A program made the translations under genes and the position numbers. A DNA stretch of 41,689 bases, taken from NCBI RefSeq assembly GCF_000760035.1, contig NZ_JNAO01000007.1:1-41689 (forward strand). The letters run 5' to 3'. How positions within the stretch are numbered: the stretch's first letter is position 1; each line of letters begins with the position of its first letter. The DNA is from Prochlorococcus marinus str. MIT 9314 (lineage in GTDB: Bacteria; Cyanobacteriota; Cyanobacteriia; PCC-6307; Cyanobiaceae). Below the pieces are notes generated by a model. That model had not been told where the DNA came from, did not search any database, and saw only the letters and a program-made list of their open reading frames with translations. Below, piece by piece: positions 1-10,844 of this stretch.

Positions 1-802
1 TCCATTCTAGATATTTTCCTTTCCAAAAATTGACCTGATTATGGAGCAAAGGGCCATGACCAACAGCTATTGTTTTTAATTCAGGTAGTTTATCTATTCT
101 TTTAATTGCCTGCATAACGCTTCTAGCGTTTGGACCCATGAGGCAATCGTAATAAAAACGGAAATCATCGTATATTTCTTTTTGATCAGTGTCAAAAAAT
201 TCGTCAGAACAATAATGGAGTCCAAAAGCATCGCATGTATAGAGAACATTTGTGCTGTGATCATATGAAAATATGGTATCTGGCCAATGCAAATTTGGTG
301 CACTTATAAATTCAATATTATGTTCTAAACCACTATTAGGATTAGTTCCGAGATTTAAAAACTCTCCACTCTTAACCTCTAGACGTTTAAAGGGAATATG
401 TATTTGGTCTTCAATAAATTTAAGAGCTAATTTTGATCCAACTACTGTGATATTTTGGTTTAATTCTAAAAGATTACCTATTAAACCAGAATGATCAGGT
501 TCTGTATGGCTAGTAATTAGATAATCAACTTCTTGCGGATTTACCTTTTTCAGTAATTCTTCAAACCATAATTCTTCGAACTTTGCGTGACTAGTATCAA
601 TGATTGCTAGTTTCTCGCCTTTAATAATAAAACTATTGTATGTAGTTCCATTTCTTAAACCAAATTCAATATCAAATCTACTGCGATCCCAATCCAAAGA
701 TCTTATGGCACAAGAATCATCAGCAAAGTTTTGAGATTGAACCGTCAACTTGTTATTAGTTTGTGCCAATTTAGAATTACTTGTCTGGGCAGAGGCTATC
801 AT
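1..802 (-). CDS. Flavodiiron protein (Flv3-like), N-terminal part; gene runs off the left edge
   Basis: About 267 N-terminal residues are present from an ATG at 802. This is the metallo-beta-lactamase-like di-iron domain of a flavodiiron protein. The iron-ligand pattern is complete: H99, E101, D103 and H104 (HTEPDH), H172 (LHWPD), D191 (CDAFG) and H249 (GHGP). Cyanobacterial flavodiiron proteins of the Flv1-Flv4 class act as soluble NAD(P)H-dependent oxygen reductases that drain electrons after photosystem I. In that family Flv3 and Flv4 keep canonical ligands while Flv1 and Flv2 have lost some, so this copy is the Flv3-like partner by inference. The flavodoxin and flavin-reductase domains would lie beyond position 1. 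It is divergent from alaS, with 119 bases between them that must hold both promoters. The family call is secure; the subtype is inferred. Confidence 0.9.
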   Translation of the reverse strand, partial: MIASAQTSNSKLAQTNNKLTVQSQNFADDSCAIRSLDWDRSRFDIEFGLRNGTTYNSFIIKGEKLAIIDTSHAKFEELWFEELLKKVNPQEVDYLITSHTEPDHSGLIGNLLELNQNITVVGSKLALKFIEDQIHIPFKRLEVKSGEFLNLGTNPNSGLEHNIEFISAPNLHWPDTIFSYDHSTNVLYTCDAFGLHYCSDEFFDTDQKEIYDDFRFYYDCLMGPNARSVMQAIKRIDKLPELKTIAVGHGPLLHNQVNFWKGKYLEW

Positions 803-921
803 AGAATAATCAGCTTTATAAATTTACTTTAGTTATATAGAATATAAATTCGCGTGATTATCTTTGCGAAATAACCGAAATTACGCTTTTCTTTAATTTT
901 TAATCTTCTTATTCTGGATAA

Positions 922-3582
922 ATGACATCTCAATTAATTAAACAAATAGTTACTGGAGATGAGATAAGAAATGCTTTTTTAAAATTTTACAGTGAAAAAT
1001 TACATAAAATCATTCCAAGTGCATCTTTGATTCCAGATGACCCTACGGTTATGCTCACAATTGCTGGAATGCTACCTTTTAAACCAGTTTTTTTAGGTTT
1101 AAAAGAAAGACCATCAAAAAGGGCTACATCTAGCCAAAAGTGCATCAGAACAAACGATATAGAAAACGTTGGAGTTACAGCTAGACACCACACTTTTTTT
1201 GAAATGCTTGGTAATTTCTCTTTTGGAGATTATTTTAAACGAGAGGCTATTCAATGGGCTTGGGAATTAGTTACTAATATTTATCAACTTTCTGTTGAAA
1301 ATATAATTGTGAGTGTTTTTCACGAAGACGAAGAGTCTGTAAAAATTTGGAGAGATGAAATTGGTATCCATCCAGATAGGATAGTCAAACTAGGTGAGGA
1401 AGATAATTTTTGGTCATCTGGCAAAACAGGTCCATGTGGACCTTGTTCAGAACTTTATTATGATTTTCATCCTGAAAAGGGTCTGAAGAATATTGATTTA
1501 GAAGATGGAGATCGTTTTATTGAATTTTATAATCTTGTTTTTATGCAATATAATCGTGATCCTAATGGTAAATTGACAGATTTAAAATTTAAAAATATTG
1601 ATACAGGAATGGGTCTTGAAAGGATGGCTCAAATACTACAAAAAAAGCAAAATAATTATGAGACAGATTTAATTTTTCCTATTATTCAAAAAATTTGTGA
1701 GATTGCAAATATTGATTATTTTTCTTCAGATGATAAAAACAAAATTTCTTTAAAAATCATTGGTGATCATACAAGAGCTGTTATTCATTTAATTTCTGAT
1801 GGAGTATCAGCAAGTAATCTCGGTAGGGGATATATATTAAGAAGGCTTATTAGAAGAATGGTCAGACATGGCAGATTATTAGGTATAACAAATGAATTTT
1901 TACCTCATATTGCTACTGTCGGAATTAACTTAATGCAAAATAATTATCCTGATTTAAAAAATAATAATGATTTAATTTTGAATGAGATAAAAATTGAAGA
2001 AATAAGATTTAGGGAAACTCTTGAAAGAGGAGAGAAATTGCTAGATGAGTTAATTTCTTCAGGGCAGAAATTAATTTCTGGTTTTAAAGCTTTTGAACTT
2101 TATGATACTTATGGATTTCCTCTAGAACTTACTGTAGAAATTGCTGAAGAACATAGTATCAGTGTAGATGTAAAGGGTTTTGAAGAAGAAATGAATGTAC
2201 AAAAAGAGAGAGCTAAAGCTGCTTCAAGTAATATTGATTTGACATTGGAGGGATCATTAGAGCGAGAAATAGATCTTTTTAACAAAACTGTTTTTAATGG
2301 TTATAAGTCACTCCTTTCGGAAGCTGAAATAAAGGGTATATTCTTGGATTCAACATTAGTTAAGGAAGCAACTGAAGGTCAGAAAGTTTTAATTGTTCTT
2401 GATCAGACAACTTTTTATGGAGAATCTGGCGGGCAAGTTGGTGATATTGGAACGATATTTTCAAACGATGTTGAGGTCTTGGTTGATAATGTCATGCGAA
2501 AGAAAAATGTTTTTTTACATTATGGAACGATCAAAAAAGGAAAATTAACTATTGGACAAAAAGTTAAGACTAATGTTAGCTCCTCTAATAGAGCTAAGGC
2601 TGCTGCAAATCATACAGCTACTCATTTATTACAATCTGCACTTAAATCAGTTATTAATGAAAGTGTTGGACAGAAAGGTTCTTTAGTAGCCTTTAATAAA
2701 TTACGATTTGACTTTAATTCCTCTAATCCTATTTCTAAAGATCAAATTTCTAAGATTGAGACTTTAGTTAACTCTTGGATTATGGAAAATCATGCCCTAG
2801 AAATAAAAAATATGTCTAAGAGTGAGGCTCTTGAAAAGGGCGCAGTCGCCATGTTTGGAGAAAAATATGATGATGAAGTGCGCGTCGTTAATGTACCAGG
2901 AGTTTCAATGGAACTTTGTGGTGGCACACATGTTAAAACTACATCCGAATTAGGTTCTTTCAAAATAATTAGTGAGGAAGGAATCTCAGCTGGAGTCAGA
3001 AGAATCGAAGCATTATCAGGCCAATCAGCATTAGATTATTTCAGTGATAGAAATGCATTAGTAAACCAACTAAGTGATTTGTTAAAAGCAAATCCTAATC
3101 AACTTTTTGAAAGGGTTAATAATTTGCAAGCAGAGCTTATTAATAAGAATAAAGAGATACAAAAAATGAAAGATGAAATTGCATATTTTAAATACTCTTC
3201 TATAAAATCATCCGCAGAAATAGTAAATTCTTTTTCAATTTTAGTAAATCAGATTGATGGCTTAGATGGGAATTCTTTGCAATCTGCAGCACTTAATTTA
3301 ACTTCTCATTTAGGAAATAAAGCAATAGTGATTCTTGGGGGAATACCAAATCCAGAAAATAGAAAGTTGTTATTTGTAGTTTCTTTAGGTGATGATGTAG
3401 TAAAAATAGGATTGCATGCAGGTAAATTAATTAATGAGATTGCAAGAATTTGTTCAGGAGGTGGAGGAGGAAAGCCTAACTTTGCTCAAGCAGGTGCTAA
3501 AGATATTGATAAGTTAAGTGATGCTTTAGATTATGCTAAAAATTATTTGCAAAAAACATTAGCTAATCATTCTGATAAATAA
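922..3582 (+). CDS. alaS: Alanyl-tRNA synthetase
   Basis: An 886-residue class II aminoacyl-tRNA synthetase that charges tRNA-Ala, at the usual bacterial length. The order is an N-terminal catalytic domain (class II core with GMGLERM near residues 229-235), then the editing domain with the zinc-binding pattern HTATH (H564, H568) and CGGTH (C666, H670), a coiled-coil linker near 700-760, and the C-Ala domain with a glycine-rich stretch starting at C844. The editing domain removes wrongly attached serine or glycine. The ATG at 922 gives the standard N-terminus. The 3' end overlaps the convergent speA gene by 16 bases, so the two transcripts are complementary at their ends. No truncation is seen. 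Confidence 0.98.
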   Translation: MTSQLIKQIVTGDEIRNAFLKFYSEKLHKIIPSASLIPDDPTVMLTIAGMLPFKPVFLGLKERPSKRATSSQKCIRTNDIENVGVTARHHTFFEMLGNFSFGDYFKREAIQWAWELVTNIYQLSVENIIVSVFHEDEESVKIWRDEIGIHPDRIVKLGEEDNFWSSGKTGPCGPCSELYYDFHPEKGLKNIDLEDGDRFIEFYNLVFMQYNRDPNGKLTDLKFKNIDTGMGLERMAQILQKKQNNYETDLIFPIIQKICEIANIDYFSSDDKNKISLKIIGDHTRAVIHLISDGVSASNLGRGYILRRLIRRMVRHGRLLGITNEFLPHIATVGINLMQNNYPDLKNNNDLILNEIKIEEIRFRETLERGEKLLDELISSGQKLISGFKAFELYDTYGFPLELTVEIAEEHSISVDVKGFEEEMNVQKERAKAASSNIDLTLEGSLEREIDLFNKTVFNGYKSLLSEAEIKGIFLDSTLVKEATEGQKVLIVLDQTTFYGESGGQVGDIGTIFSNDVEVLVDNVMRKKNVFLHYGTIKKGKLTIGQKVKTNVSSSNRAKAAANHTATHLLQSALKSVINESVGQKGSLVAFNKLRFDFNSSNPISKDQISKIETLVNSWIMENHALEIKNMSKSEALEKGAVAMFGEKYDDEVRVVNVPGVSMELCGGTHVKTTSELGSFKIISEEGISAGVRRIEALSGQSALDYFSDRNALVNQLSDLLKANPNQLFERVNNLQAELINKNKEIQKMKDEIAYFKYSSIKSSAEIVNSFSILVNQIDGLDGNSLQSAALNLTSHLGNKAIVILGGIPNPENRKLLFVVSLGDDVVKIGLHAGKLINEIARICSGGGGGKPNFAQAGAKDIDKLSDALDYAKNYLQKTLANHSDK

Positions 3583-5513
3583 CTACTTTTTCTGAGACTA
3601 ATTTCGATTTGATCCATTAATTTCCTTGCTTCTTCAATAGTTAATTTTTTTTGATCAATTGCTGATTCAGTATTAATTCTTATAGATTCAACCAAAGAAG
3701 CTGAACTGTAATCTAATAATTGTAAAATTTCAGATTTACTGTCCTCTTTAATAATATTTCTGACTTTATATGAATTATCTTGATTTATGTCTATATGAAC
3801 TACGTTGGTATTGCCAAATAAATTGTGCAAGTTTCCTAATGCTTCTTGATAGGCTCCAGTCATAAAAATTCCAATTAGGTAATCTTTATCTTCTTCTGGC
3901 TTATGCAAATTTAGTAGTGATTTAATTTTTCCATTATCAATAAAATTATTTAGTTTCCCATCTGAATCACAAGTTAAATCTGCAAAGTTGCCTTTGCAGA
4001 ACGGCTCCTCTAAGTGCCTATGTATTGGTACTATTGGAAAAATCTGATTTATTGCCCAGCTATCAGGAATAGATTTAAAGATAGATAAATTTGCATAATA
4101 AGTTGATGCAAGAGTTTCTGTAATTTCAGATAAATCAGGGTGATTGATTTCATCATTATTCAGGTTATTAGAAATTTCTTTTGCACAAGCCCAAGTAAGT
4201 TCTTCGGCATAAGCTCTTTCTGCCAAACTTAAAAATCCTAATCTAAAAGCGACTAAGCAATCTTCTTTAAACTTTTTTGCATCATTCCATAGTTCAATTA
4301 TTTGAGATAAATTTATTTTTTTATTTTTAAGTTTTTTTAATTCATAGAAAGTATCAAGTAAATTTGAAATTATTAATTGTTGATTTTTTTTATCAAAAAT
4401 TTGTAGTTTGGAACTGACATGACTTGTTCCTAAGACATTAAAAATTAAAACTGAACAATGACTAATTATTGCTCTTCCACTTTCTGAGATTATGGTTGGA
4501 TGCTTGATATTATTTAATTCACATGAATCCTTAATAGTTGCAATTACATCGTTAGCATAATTTTGGAGCGAATAATTAGTAGAAGTGTTGGAGGAGGTTT
4601 TAGTTCCATCAAAATCTATTCCTAATCCACCCCCAACGTCGATATATTGCATTGGGGCTCCTAGTTTGCATAGTTCAACATATATTTGACTCGCTTCTTG
4701 TAATGCGTCTTTGATCACAGCAATATCACTTATTTGACTGCCTATATGAAAATGGAGCAATTTCATTTCATTGATAAGATTTGCTTCTTTTAGTTCTTTT
4801 ATTGTCAACATAATTTCTGGGATTGATAATCCAAATTTGGAATTATCTCCAATAGATTTACCCCACCTACCACTACTTTTACTTGATAACTTTGCTCTTA
4901 TTCCTATCAATGGAGTCGCGTTAAGTTCTTGAACTGCTTGGATAATTCTTTTTACCTCGTCTCGTTGTTCAATAACTATTATTGGATTTTTGCCGAGTTT
5001 TCTGGCCAAAGTAGCAATCTCAATATATTTTTTATCTTTATATCCGTTGCATATCAATAATGAATTTTGGTTTTCAAGAAGTGCAAGGCCAATTAATAGT
5101 TCTGATTTACTTCCTACTTCTAAACCAAAATTCCATTGGCTACCAAACTCTATTATCTTTTCTAGGACATTTTTCTGTTGATTACATTTGACAGGAAAAA
5201 CGCCTTGATAAATGTTCTTATATTTATAGGTTTTTATTGCTTTTAAAAAAGAGTCATGTAATGCATTAATTCGATCCTTCAAGATATCATTAAATCTTAT
5301 GATTAATGGAGGATTTATTTCTCTACTCTTAAGTTCTTTCACAAGCTTAAAAAGATCAATCTTATTTTCAGATTTTATATCTTTAGTTACTGATATATTT
5401 CCTTTGGAATTTATAGAAAAATATTTATCTCCCCATTTGTCTATGTTATAAGTCGCAATACTATCTTCAATAGTCCAAATATTCTTTAATTTTTTCGGCT
5501 CAAAATTGGTCAA
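3567..5513 (-). CDS. speA: Biosynthetic arginine decarboxylase
   Basis: A 648-residue PLP enzyme of the SpeA family (alanine-racemase-type barrel plus decarboxylase C-domain), typical length. It converts arginine to agmatine, the first step of polyamine synthesis. K109 in FPVKCNQQ is the expected PLP-binding lysine; [13 protein letters not shown] near residue 290 is the glycine-rich phosphate-binding segment. The start is a TTG at 5513: there is no ATG between it and the in-frame stop upstream, and the protein begins at the usual distance from the barrel. It is convergent with alaS (16-base overlap) and divergent from ndk, with about 120 bases between. Confidence 0.96.
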   Translation of the reverse strand: MTNFEPKKLKNIWTIEDSIATYNIDKWGDKYFSINSKGNISVTKDIKSENKIDLFKLVKELKSREINPPLIIRFNDILKDRINALHDSFLKAIKTYKYKNIYQGVFPVKCNQQKNVLEKIIEFGSQWNFGLEVGSKSELLIGLALLENQNSLLICNGYKDKKYIEIATLARKLGKNPIIVIEQRDEVKRIIQAVQELNATPLIGIRAKLSSKSSGRWGKSIGDNSKFGLSIPEIMLTIKELKEANLINEMKLLHFHIGSQISDIAVIKDALQEASQIYVELCKLGAPMQYIDVGGGLGIDFDGTKTSSNTSTNYSLQNYANDVIATIKDSCELNNIKHPTIISESGRAIISHCSVLIFNVLGTSHVSSKLQIFDKKNQQLIISNLLDTFYELKKLKNKKINLSQIIELWNDAKKFKEDCLVAFRLGFLSLAERAYAEELTWACAKEISNNLNNDEINHPDLSEITETLASTYYANLSIFKSIPDSWAINQIFPIVPIHRHLEEPFCKGNFADLTCDSDGKLNNFIDNGKIKSLLNLHKPEEDKDYLIGIFMTGAYQEALGNLHNLFGNTNVVHIDINQDNSYKVRNIIKEDSKSEILQLLDYSSASLVESIRINTESAIDQKKLTIEEARKLMDQIEISLRKSSYLSE

Positions 5514-5635
5514 TTTATGTCTTAGTGATTAATAAATGTTTTTGAAAATAACTTAAAACAATATCTTTTATTTTAATGATTACTTGCCAAGTTACCACCC
5601 AAAAGTTGAATATACATAGAGTGATTATTAACTAA

Positions 5636-6094
5636 ATGACTAAAGAGAGAACCTTTATTGCAATTAAACCAGATGGAGTTCAAAGAGGATATGTTTCTGA
5701 GATTATTGGCAGATTTGAAAAAAAAGGATTTAAATTGGTTGGATTAAAGCAATTAATTCCTTCAAAAGAACTTGCTCAAAATCATTATGGAGTACATAGA
5801 GAAAGACCCTTTTTTGGTGATTTAGTAGACTTTATTTCAAGTGGTCCTGTTGTAGCAATGGTGTGGGAAGGCGAAGGAGTTATTTTGAGTGCAAGAAAAC
5901 TAATAGGTGCAACAAAACCTCTGGAAGCAGAGCCTGGAACAATTAGAGGTGATTTAGCTATTGATATTGGGAGGAATATTATTCATGGTTCTGATGGAGA
6001 AGATACAGCAAAATTTGAAATTGATCTATGGTTTAACGAAGAGGAATTATGTGAGTGGGAAACTTCTGATTCGAAATGGCGATCTGAAAATTAA
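5636..6094 (+). CDS. ndk: Nucleoside diphosphate kinase
   Basis: A 152-residue enzyme that moves the gamma phosphate from ATP to nucleoside diphosphates through a phosphohistidine. The active-site histidine is H117 in NIIHGSDG, and the N-terminal [14 protein letters not shown] block is the family signature. The length matches bacterial and chloroplast NDKs. ATG start at 5636. It ends only 3 bases before the stop of the convergent thiO gene, so no separate terminator can fit between them. Confidence 0.97.
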   Translation: MTKERTFIAIKPDGVQRGYVSEIIGRFEKKGFKLVGLKQLIPSKELAQNHYGVHRERPFFGDLVDFISSGPVVAMVWEGEGVILSARKLIGATKPLEAEPGTIRGDLAIDIGRNIIHGSDGEDTAKFEIDLWFNEEELCEWETSDSKWRSEN

Positions 6095-6097
6095 AAT

Positions 6098-7207
6098 TTA
6101 AATCGCAAATCTATCTAAACTAAATTTTTCTAAAAAGCTTTTCTCTATTTCTTTGAGATTTTTATTTTGAACTATTTTCAAAAGAAGATCACTTGTTATT
6201 GCAGAAAATAAAACTCCATTTCTGTAATGTCCTGTAGCTATATAAAGATTTTCAATTTTTGATTTTCCAATTATTGGTTTTAGATCTGGTGTGCAAGGTC
6301 TAAAGCCCCACCAATGTTCCATTTGTGGCCAATTAATAGCTTCTGGCAATAAAGAGCGAATGCCTTCTTGCAGTTGTTTTATTCCATTAGGAGTATTACC
6401 TTGATTAAATTTTGAATCTTTTTCAACTGTCGCTCCAACTATAATAAGTCCATCATCACGCGGAACTAGATAAGTTTTTGGACCAAAAATAACCCTTTTC
6501 AAAAAATTTGTTGGACCTTGTATTGATAGCATTTGTCCCTTTACAGGAAAGACTGGAATCTTATTAAAAATTTTTTTGCTCCACGCACCGCTGCATATAA
6601 TTGCTTTTTCGCAGTTAATTTTTTTTATTTCCCCAGTGGCACATAAAACTGTTGCACCTGTAATTTTGTTTTTTTCGAATGTCAAATCCTCTACTTCTGA
6701 TCCCTCTTGAAATTCGACTCCATTCAAGGAGCATGCTCTCTCAAGAGCACGCATCAGTTTTCTTCGGTTATCTATTTGACCATCTTGTTCAAAAAGTAAA
6801 CCATGTTTCCAAATAGAATTCATTCCATTGATTTCTGTTTGAAGATCTTTGTGATTTAAATATTTTCCATATTTATAAGTGGGAAACTCTTCAAGATCTT
6901 CTTTGTTTTTAAAAGGAACTACTATGCCACATTTTTTTAAACCGCATTTAATATTACTATCTTGTTCAATACTTCGTATCCACTTTGGAATTAGATTTTG
7001 ACTTTCTTGGCCAAATTTTAGTAATTCATCTTCGAGCCCTTCGGCATGAGTAGCTAACATTCCTGCAGCAACAAATCCAGCTGATTCATTTCTGTTTTTG
7101 CTTAAAACTAAAACTTTGAAGTTATTTCTAGAAAATTCATAAGCAATGGATAAACCTAAAAGTCCACCTCCAATTATTAATATTGAATTTTTGGTTTCTT
7201 GTGCCAT
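6098..7207 (-). CDS. thiO: FAD-dependent glycine oxidase-like enzyme
   Basis: A 369-residue DAO-family flavoenzyme. A dinucleotide-binding GGGLLGLSIAYE block lies at residues 13-24, and the C-terminal RPCTPDLKPIIG and YIATGHYRNGVLF segments are typical of ThiO/DadA-like FAD oxidases. ThiO oxidises glycine to the imine needed for the thiazole half of thiamine. This role fits the cyanobacterial family but cannot be separated from other amino-acid oxidases by sequence reading alone. It is divergent from gatB with a 79-base gap. No thiamine-pyrophosphate riboswitch is visible upstream. An island gene at 12769 encodes a possible thiamine-binding protein, a thematic but not physical link. Confidence 0.85.
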   Translation of the reverse strand: MAQETKNSILIIGGGLLGLSIAYEFSRNNFKVLVLSKNRNESAGFVAAGMLATHAEGLEDELLKFGQESQNLIPKWIRSIEQDSNIKCGLKKCGIVVPFKNKEDLEEFPTYKYGKYLNHKDLQTEINGMNSIWKHGLLFEQDGQIDNRRKLMRALERACSLNGVEFQEGSEVEDLTFEKNKITGATVLCATGEIKKINCEKAIICSGAWSKKIFNKIPVFPVKGQMLSIQGPTNFLKRVIFGPKTYLVPRDDGLIIVGATVEKDSKFNQGNTPNGIKQLQEGIRSLLPEAINWPQMEHWWGFRPCTPDLKPIIGKSKIENLYIATGHYRNGVLFSAITSDLLLKIVQNKNLKEIEKSFLEKFSLDRFAI

Positions 7208-7286
7208 TTAAAAATTAATATTTTTATTTGTGTTTTGGTCCTCTTTTCCTTTATATCCAATAATATTAATAAAGAGACTTTTAATA

Positions 7287-8759
7287 ATGAACAATTTGGA
7301 ATCTTGGGAAGCTGTGATTGGTTTGGAAACTCATGTACAGCTTAATACGAAAAGCAAAATATTCACATCTGCGTCAACAGCTTTTGGTGATGCACCTAAT
7401 ACCCATATAGATCCTGTAGTTTGTGGGTTGCCAGGAACTCTTCCAGTTCTGAATGAGACTGTTCTTGAGTATGCTGTAAAAACTTCGTTAGCATTAAATT
7501 TAAACGTTGCAGAACATTGTAAATTTGATAGAAAACAATATTTTTATCCTGATCTTCCTAAAAATTATCAAATTTCACAATTTGATGAGCCACTAGCTGA
7601 AAATGGTTGGTTAGAAGTTGAAATAATTGAAAAGGACAAAGAACCTTATATCAAAAAAATTGGTATAGAAAGGCTACATATGGAAGAAGACGCCGGAAAA
7701 CTAGTTCATTCAGGAAGTGATAGATTAGCCGGCTCTAAGTATTCTTTAGTTGATTATAATCGTGCCGGAATAGCACTTTGTGAGATTGTAAGTAAACCAG
7801 ACATTAGATCAGGTAAAGAGGCATCTGAATATGCTTCAGAGATTAGAAGAACAGTTAGATATCTGGGGGTATCAGACGGAAATATGCAAGAGGGTTCATT
7901 ACGCTGCGATGTCAATATTTCAGTTAGAAAAGGACCCAATGCTCCTTTTGGCACCAAAGTGGAAATAAAAAATATGAATTCATTTTCTGCAATTCAAAAG
8001 GCTTGTGATTATGAAATAGCAAGACAAATAGAAGTTTATGAAAATGGAGGAAAAATTTTCCAAGAAACTAGGTTATGGGATGAAGCTAAGCAATTAACGA
8101 AAAGTATGAGATTAAAAGAAGGTAGCAGTGACTATAGATATTTTCCTGATCCTGACTTAGGTCCAATTGAAATAACAAAAGCCCAACAAGAAATATGGTT
8201 TAAAGAACTACCAGAATTACCTTCAAAGAAAAGATATAAATACGTAAGTCAATTTGGGTTGTCTGCATATGATGCCAGGGTAATTTCTGATGAAATAAGC
8301 ATGGCAAACTTTTTTGAACAAACAGTAGCAAATGGTGCTGAGGCTAAATTAGCTTCAAATTGGGTAACAAGTGATATTGTGGGCTATTTAAAATCAAACA
8401 AACTAAGTTTTAGTGAATTAAAGCTTAGTCCTGAAAATCTTGCTGAAATGATTAACATGATTTCAAAAAATATAATTAGTGGAAAAATTGCAAAAGAAAT
8501 TTTACCTGAACTTATTCAAAAAAATATTTCCCCAAAAAAATTAGTTGAAGAAAAAGGGTTGGCAATGATATCTGATTCTTCAAGTATTTCACCAATAATT
8601 GATGAACTTATAAATGAACATCCAAATGAAGTTCAAGCATTTAAAAATGGCAAAACTAAGTTACTTGGTTTTTTTGTTGGGCAACTTATGAAAAGAACAA
8701 AAGGTAAAGCTGACCCTAAACTTGCAAATAAACTTCTTATGGAAAAATTAAATAGCTAA
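7287..8759 (+). CDS. gatB: Aspartyl/glutamyl-tRNA amidotransferase subunit B
   Basis: GatB of the GatCAB complex, which converts misacylated Glu-tRNA-Gln (and Asp-tRNA-Asn) to the amide form. The WEAVIGLETHVQL N-terminus, the LHMEEDAGK motif and the YRYFPDPDL motif are family hallmarks; the C-terminal YqeY-like tail domain is present. The reading frame is open from 7230, but the ATG at 7287 is preferred because it gives MNNLESWEAVIGLE and 490 residues, the normal length, while the extra 19 residues upstream are hydrophobic and unlike GatB. It ends 3 bases before the stop of the convergent coaE gene. Confidence 0.97.
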   Translation: MNNLESWEAVIGLETHVQLNTKSKIFTSASTAFGDAPNTHIDPVVCGLPGTLPVLNETVLEYAVKTSLALNLNVAEHCKFDRKQYFYPDLPKNYQISQFDEPLAENGWLEVEIIEKDKEPYIKKIGIERLHMEEDAGKLVHSGSDRLAGSKYSLVDYNRAGIALCEIVSKPDIRSGKEASEYASEIRRTVRYLGVSDGNMQEGSLRCDVNISVRKGPNAPFGTKVEIKNMNSFSAIQKACDYEIARQIEVYENGGKIFQETRLWDEAKQLTKSMRLKEGSSDYRYFPDPDLGPIEITKAQQEIWFKELPELPSKKRYKYVSQFGLSAYDARVISDEISMANFFEQTVANGAEAKLASNWVTSDIVGYLKSNKLSFSELKLSPENLAEMINMISKNIISGKIAKEILPELIQKNISPKKLVEEKGLAMISDSSSISPIIDELINEHPNEVQAFKNGKTKLLGFFVGQLMKRTKGKADPKLANKLLMEKLNS

Positions 8760-8762
8760 AGC

Positions 8763-9380
8763 TTAAAGAAGCTCTTTTATCGTATTGATCCATTTATTTT
8801 GATCATCTGAATTCTCTAAAATAATATCTGAGAATTTTCTTTTTTCTTCAAAACTTAATTGAAAATTTATCAATTCATATGCTTCTTTTTCACTAATTTT
8901 ATCTCTTGTTATAAGTCTGTTTTTTTGTATTTCTTTAGGACATTTAACTAACCATATTTCAGTGCAAATATCTTCAAATTTTGCTTCAAACAATAATGGA
9001 ATAGCCAATACTATAGTTTGATTATTTTTGTATTGACTGCATTCTTCTATCATTCTTTCTTTAATTAAGGGGTGAAGTAGTTTTTCAATCCATTCCTTGC
9101 TTGCTGAATGTTTAAAAATAATGTTCCTTAAAAGTTTTCTGTTTATTTCCCTTTCTGAATTGCTTTTATTATCAATAATTTTATTTCCAAAATAATCTAA
9201 AATTTTCTTATATCCATATGTGTTTGGTTTGATTAATTCTCTTGAAAAATGATCTGCATCTAATATTGGTATGTTTTTATGTTTTCTTATGTAATTAGTT
9301 ATGGTTGTCTTACCACTTGCAATACCTCCTGTTAAACCAATCCTTCTTTGGTTGTTTTTTAATTTTTGAAGAATATCCAT
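8763..9380 (-). CDS. coaE: Dephospho-CoA kinase
   Basis: A 205-residue P-loop kinase that performs the last step of coenzyme A synthesis, phosphorylating the ribose 3'-hydroxyl of dephospho-CoA. The Walker A motif GLTGGIASGKTT lies at residues 15-26 with K24; ILDADHFSRELI is the conserved CoaE acidic segment; IPLLFEAKFEDIC matches the LID/substrate region. ATG start at 9380. It is convergent with gatB and divergent from argJ (76-base gap). Confidence 0.95.
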   Translation of the reverse strand: MDILQKLKNNQRRIGLTGGIASGKTTITNYIRKHKNIPILDADHFSRELIKPNTYGYKKILDYFGNKIIDNKSNSEREINRKLLRNIIFKHSASKEWIEKLLHPLIKERMIEECSQYKNNQTIVLAIPLLFEAKFEDICTEIWLVKCPKEIQKNRLITRDKISEKEAYELINFQLSFEEKRKFSDIILENSDDQNKWINTIKELL

Positions 9381-9456
9381 ATAATTAATAATAATCTAAT
9401 TACTTAGTTTCTTTAGTATTAAAGAGTAGTTAGTATGAATTAAAATACCAAAAAGC

Positions 9457-10695
9457 TTGAGCCAGTTAGATTCCAATTGGTCGTTTGTTGATGACAGTAA
9501 GGTGACACCCAAGGGGTTTCTTTTCGCTGGGATATCTGCTGGTTTAAAAGCTTCTAATAAAAAAGATTTAGCACTAATACTCGCTCCTGAAGGAAGTATT
9601 TTTAGTGGGATGTTTACCCAATCAATAGTTCGAGCTTCTTGTGTGGATATTTGTGAGGAAAGGATTAAAACAACTTCAGGTTTTGTAAGAGCAATACTAA
9701 TTAATTCTGGTCAAGCAAATGCATGTACAGGAAATCTTGGTATTCAACATTTTCAAATTGCTACAGGAAAGATTGCGGAACTTTTAGGAATAAAAGAAGA
9801 AGAAGTTTTAATGTGCTCAACTGGTGTAATTGGTGTTCCAATAAAAATAAATGATTTAGTAAAAAATTTACCGAATTTAGTTAGTGATTTAAAGGGTAAT
9901 AATTTTGAAAATGCAGCAGAAGCAATTTTAACTACTGATTTGACTTTGAAAAAAGTGTCAATAGAGACGATTATTCAAGGTAGAAAAATAAAAATAGCAG
10001 GATTTGCAAAAGGTTCAGGAATGATTTACCCCAACATGGCTACAATGCTTGCTTTCCTAACCTGTGATACGGGCATTCAAAAAGAAGAATGGGACAAAAT
10101 GATTGCTATTGCGGTTCAAAAATCTTTTAATGCAATATCAGTTGATGGAGAGACAAGCACAAATGATTCTTTTGTTGGAATAAATGCAGGAGAGAAAATT
10201 GAAAAAAGGTTTTTTCCAATTATCCAACAAGGGATTGATATTGTATGTCAGAACTTGGCAAAAAATATTGCAAGGGATGGAGAGGGAGCAAATTGTTTAT
10301 TAGAAGTTTTGGTTCAAGGAGCAAAAAATACAGATGATGCAATTATGCTCGCGAAATCTATTTGTAATTCTGCCTTGGTAAAAACTGCGATACATGGTTG
10401 TGATCCAAATTGGGGACGAATCATTTCTGCTGCAGGTAATTCTGGAGTTAAATTTAATTTAGATGACGTTGACTTGTATATAGGAAACGCTCACATTTTG
10501 GAAAAAGGCCAGTTAAATAAATATGATCCACAAAGAGTCACAGACTATATTAAGTCCAGAATGAAAGGTAGATATTTGGTAGATGATATTGTAAAAATTA
10601 TGCTTAATCTAAATTCTGGCGAATCGAAAGGCACAGCTTGGGGATGCGATCTTTCTAAAAAATATGTTGAAATCAATAGCGAATACACTACCTAA
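9457..10695 (+). CDS. argJ: Bifunctional glutamate N-acetyltransferase / amino-acid acetyltransferase
   Basis: A 412-residue ArgJ of the Ntn-like ornithine acetyltransferase family, which recycles the acetyl group in arginine synthesis. The autocleavage nucleophile is T196 in MATMLAF, cutting the chain into alpha and beta parts. The C-terminus ENDs in a strongly conserved HGxDPNWGRI block followed by a short tail. The start is TTG at 9457 (protein MSQLDSNWSF); the nearest upstream ATG runs into a stop within three codons, so no ATG start is available. The last nine codons and stop are repeated about 1.27 kb downstream at 11931-11960 beyond an inserted methyltransferase gene, marking the argJ 3' end as the left border of the accessory island. 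Confidence 0.96.
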   Translation: MSQLDSNWSFVDDSKVTPKGFLFAGISAGLKASNKKDLALILAPEGSIFSGMFTQSIVRASCVDICEERIKTTSGFVRAILINSGQANACTGNLGIQHFQIATGKIAELLGIKEEEVLMCSTGVIGVPIKINDLVKNLPNLVSDLKGNNFENAAEAILTTDLTLKKVSIETIIQGRKIKIAGFAKGSGMIYPNMATMLAFLTCDTGIQKEEWDKMIAIAVQKSFNAISVDGETSTNDSFVGINAGEKIEKRFFPIIQQGIDIVCQNLAKNIARDGEGANCLLEVLVQGAKNTDDAIMLAKSICNSALVKTAIHGCDPNWGRIISAAGNSGVKFNLDDVDLYIGNAHILEKGQLNKYDPQRVTDYIKSRMKGRYLVDDIVKIMLNLNSGESKGTAWGCDLSKKYVEINSEYTT

Positions 10696-10730
10696 CCCCA
10701 AACTGTAGTCATAGCAATAGATTACAAGGA
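10666..10730 (+). repeat. argJ 3'-end repeat, left copy
   Basis: Last nine codons and stop of argJ plus about 35 downstream bases. A second, diverged copy lies at 11931-11995. Seventeen bases are identical (10669-10685 against 11934-11950). The rest is imperfect but aligns without gaps for most of its length, by eye about three quarters identical. The two copies enclose the methyltransferase gene. Confidence 0.8.
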
Positions 10731-10744
10731 TACTAAAAACCATA

Positions 10745-10763
10745 TAACACCAATATAACACTA
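10745..10763 (+). repeat. 19-base box, left copy, inside the argJ-flanked insert
   Basis: TAACACCAATATAACACTA, matching 17 of 19 bases with the box at 11867-11885 in the same orientation. The shorter core TATAACACTA also occurs at 11814-11823. The boxes sit just inside the two argJ-end repeats. Confidence 0.6.
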
Positions 10764-10844
10764 GATTTCTATTTGAAATATTCGTAAAGATTACGATTTA
10801 GTAGACTGCAAATTATAATGAAAATTTTTTATTAAACAATTTAT

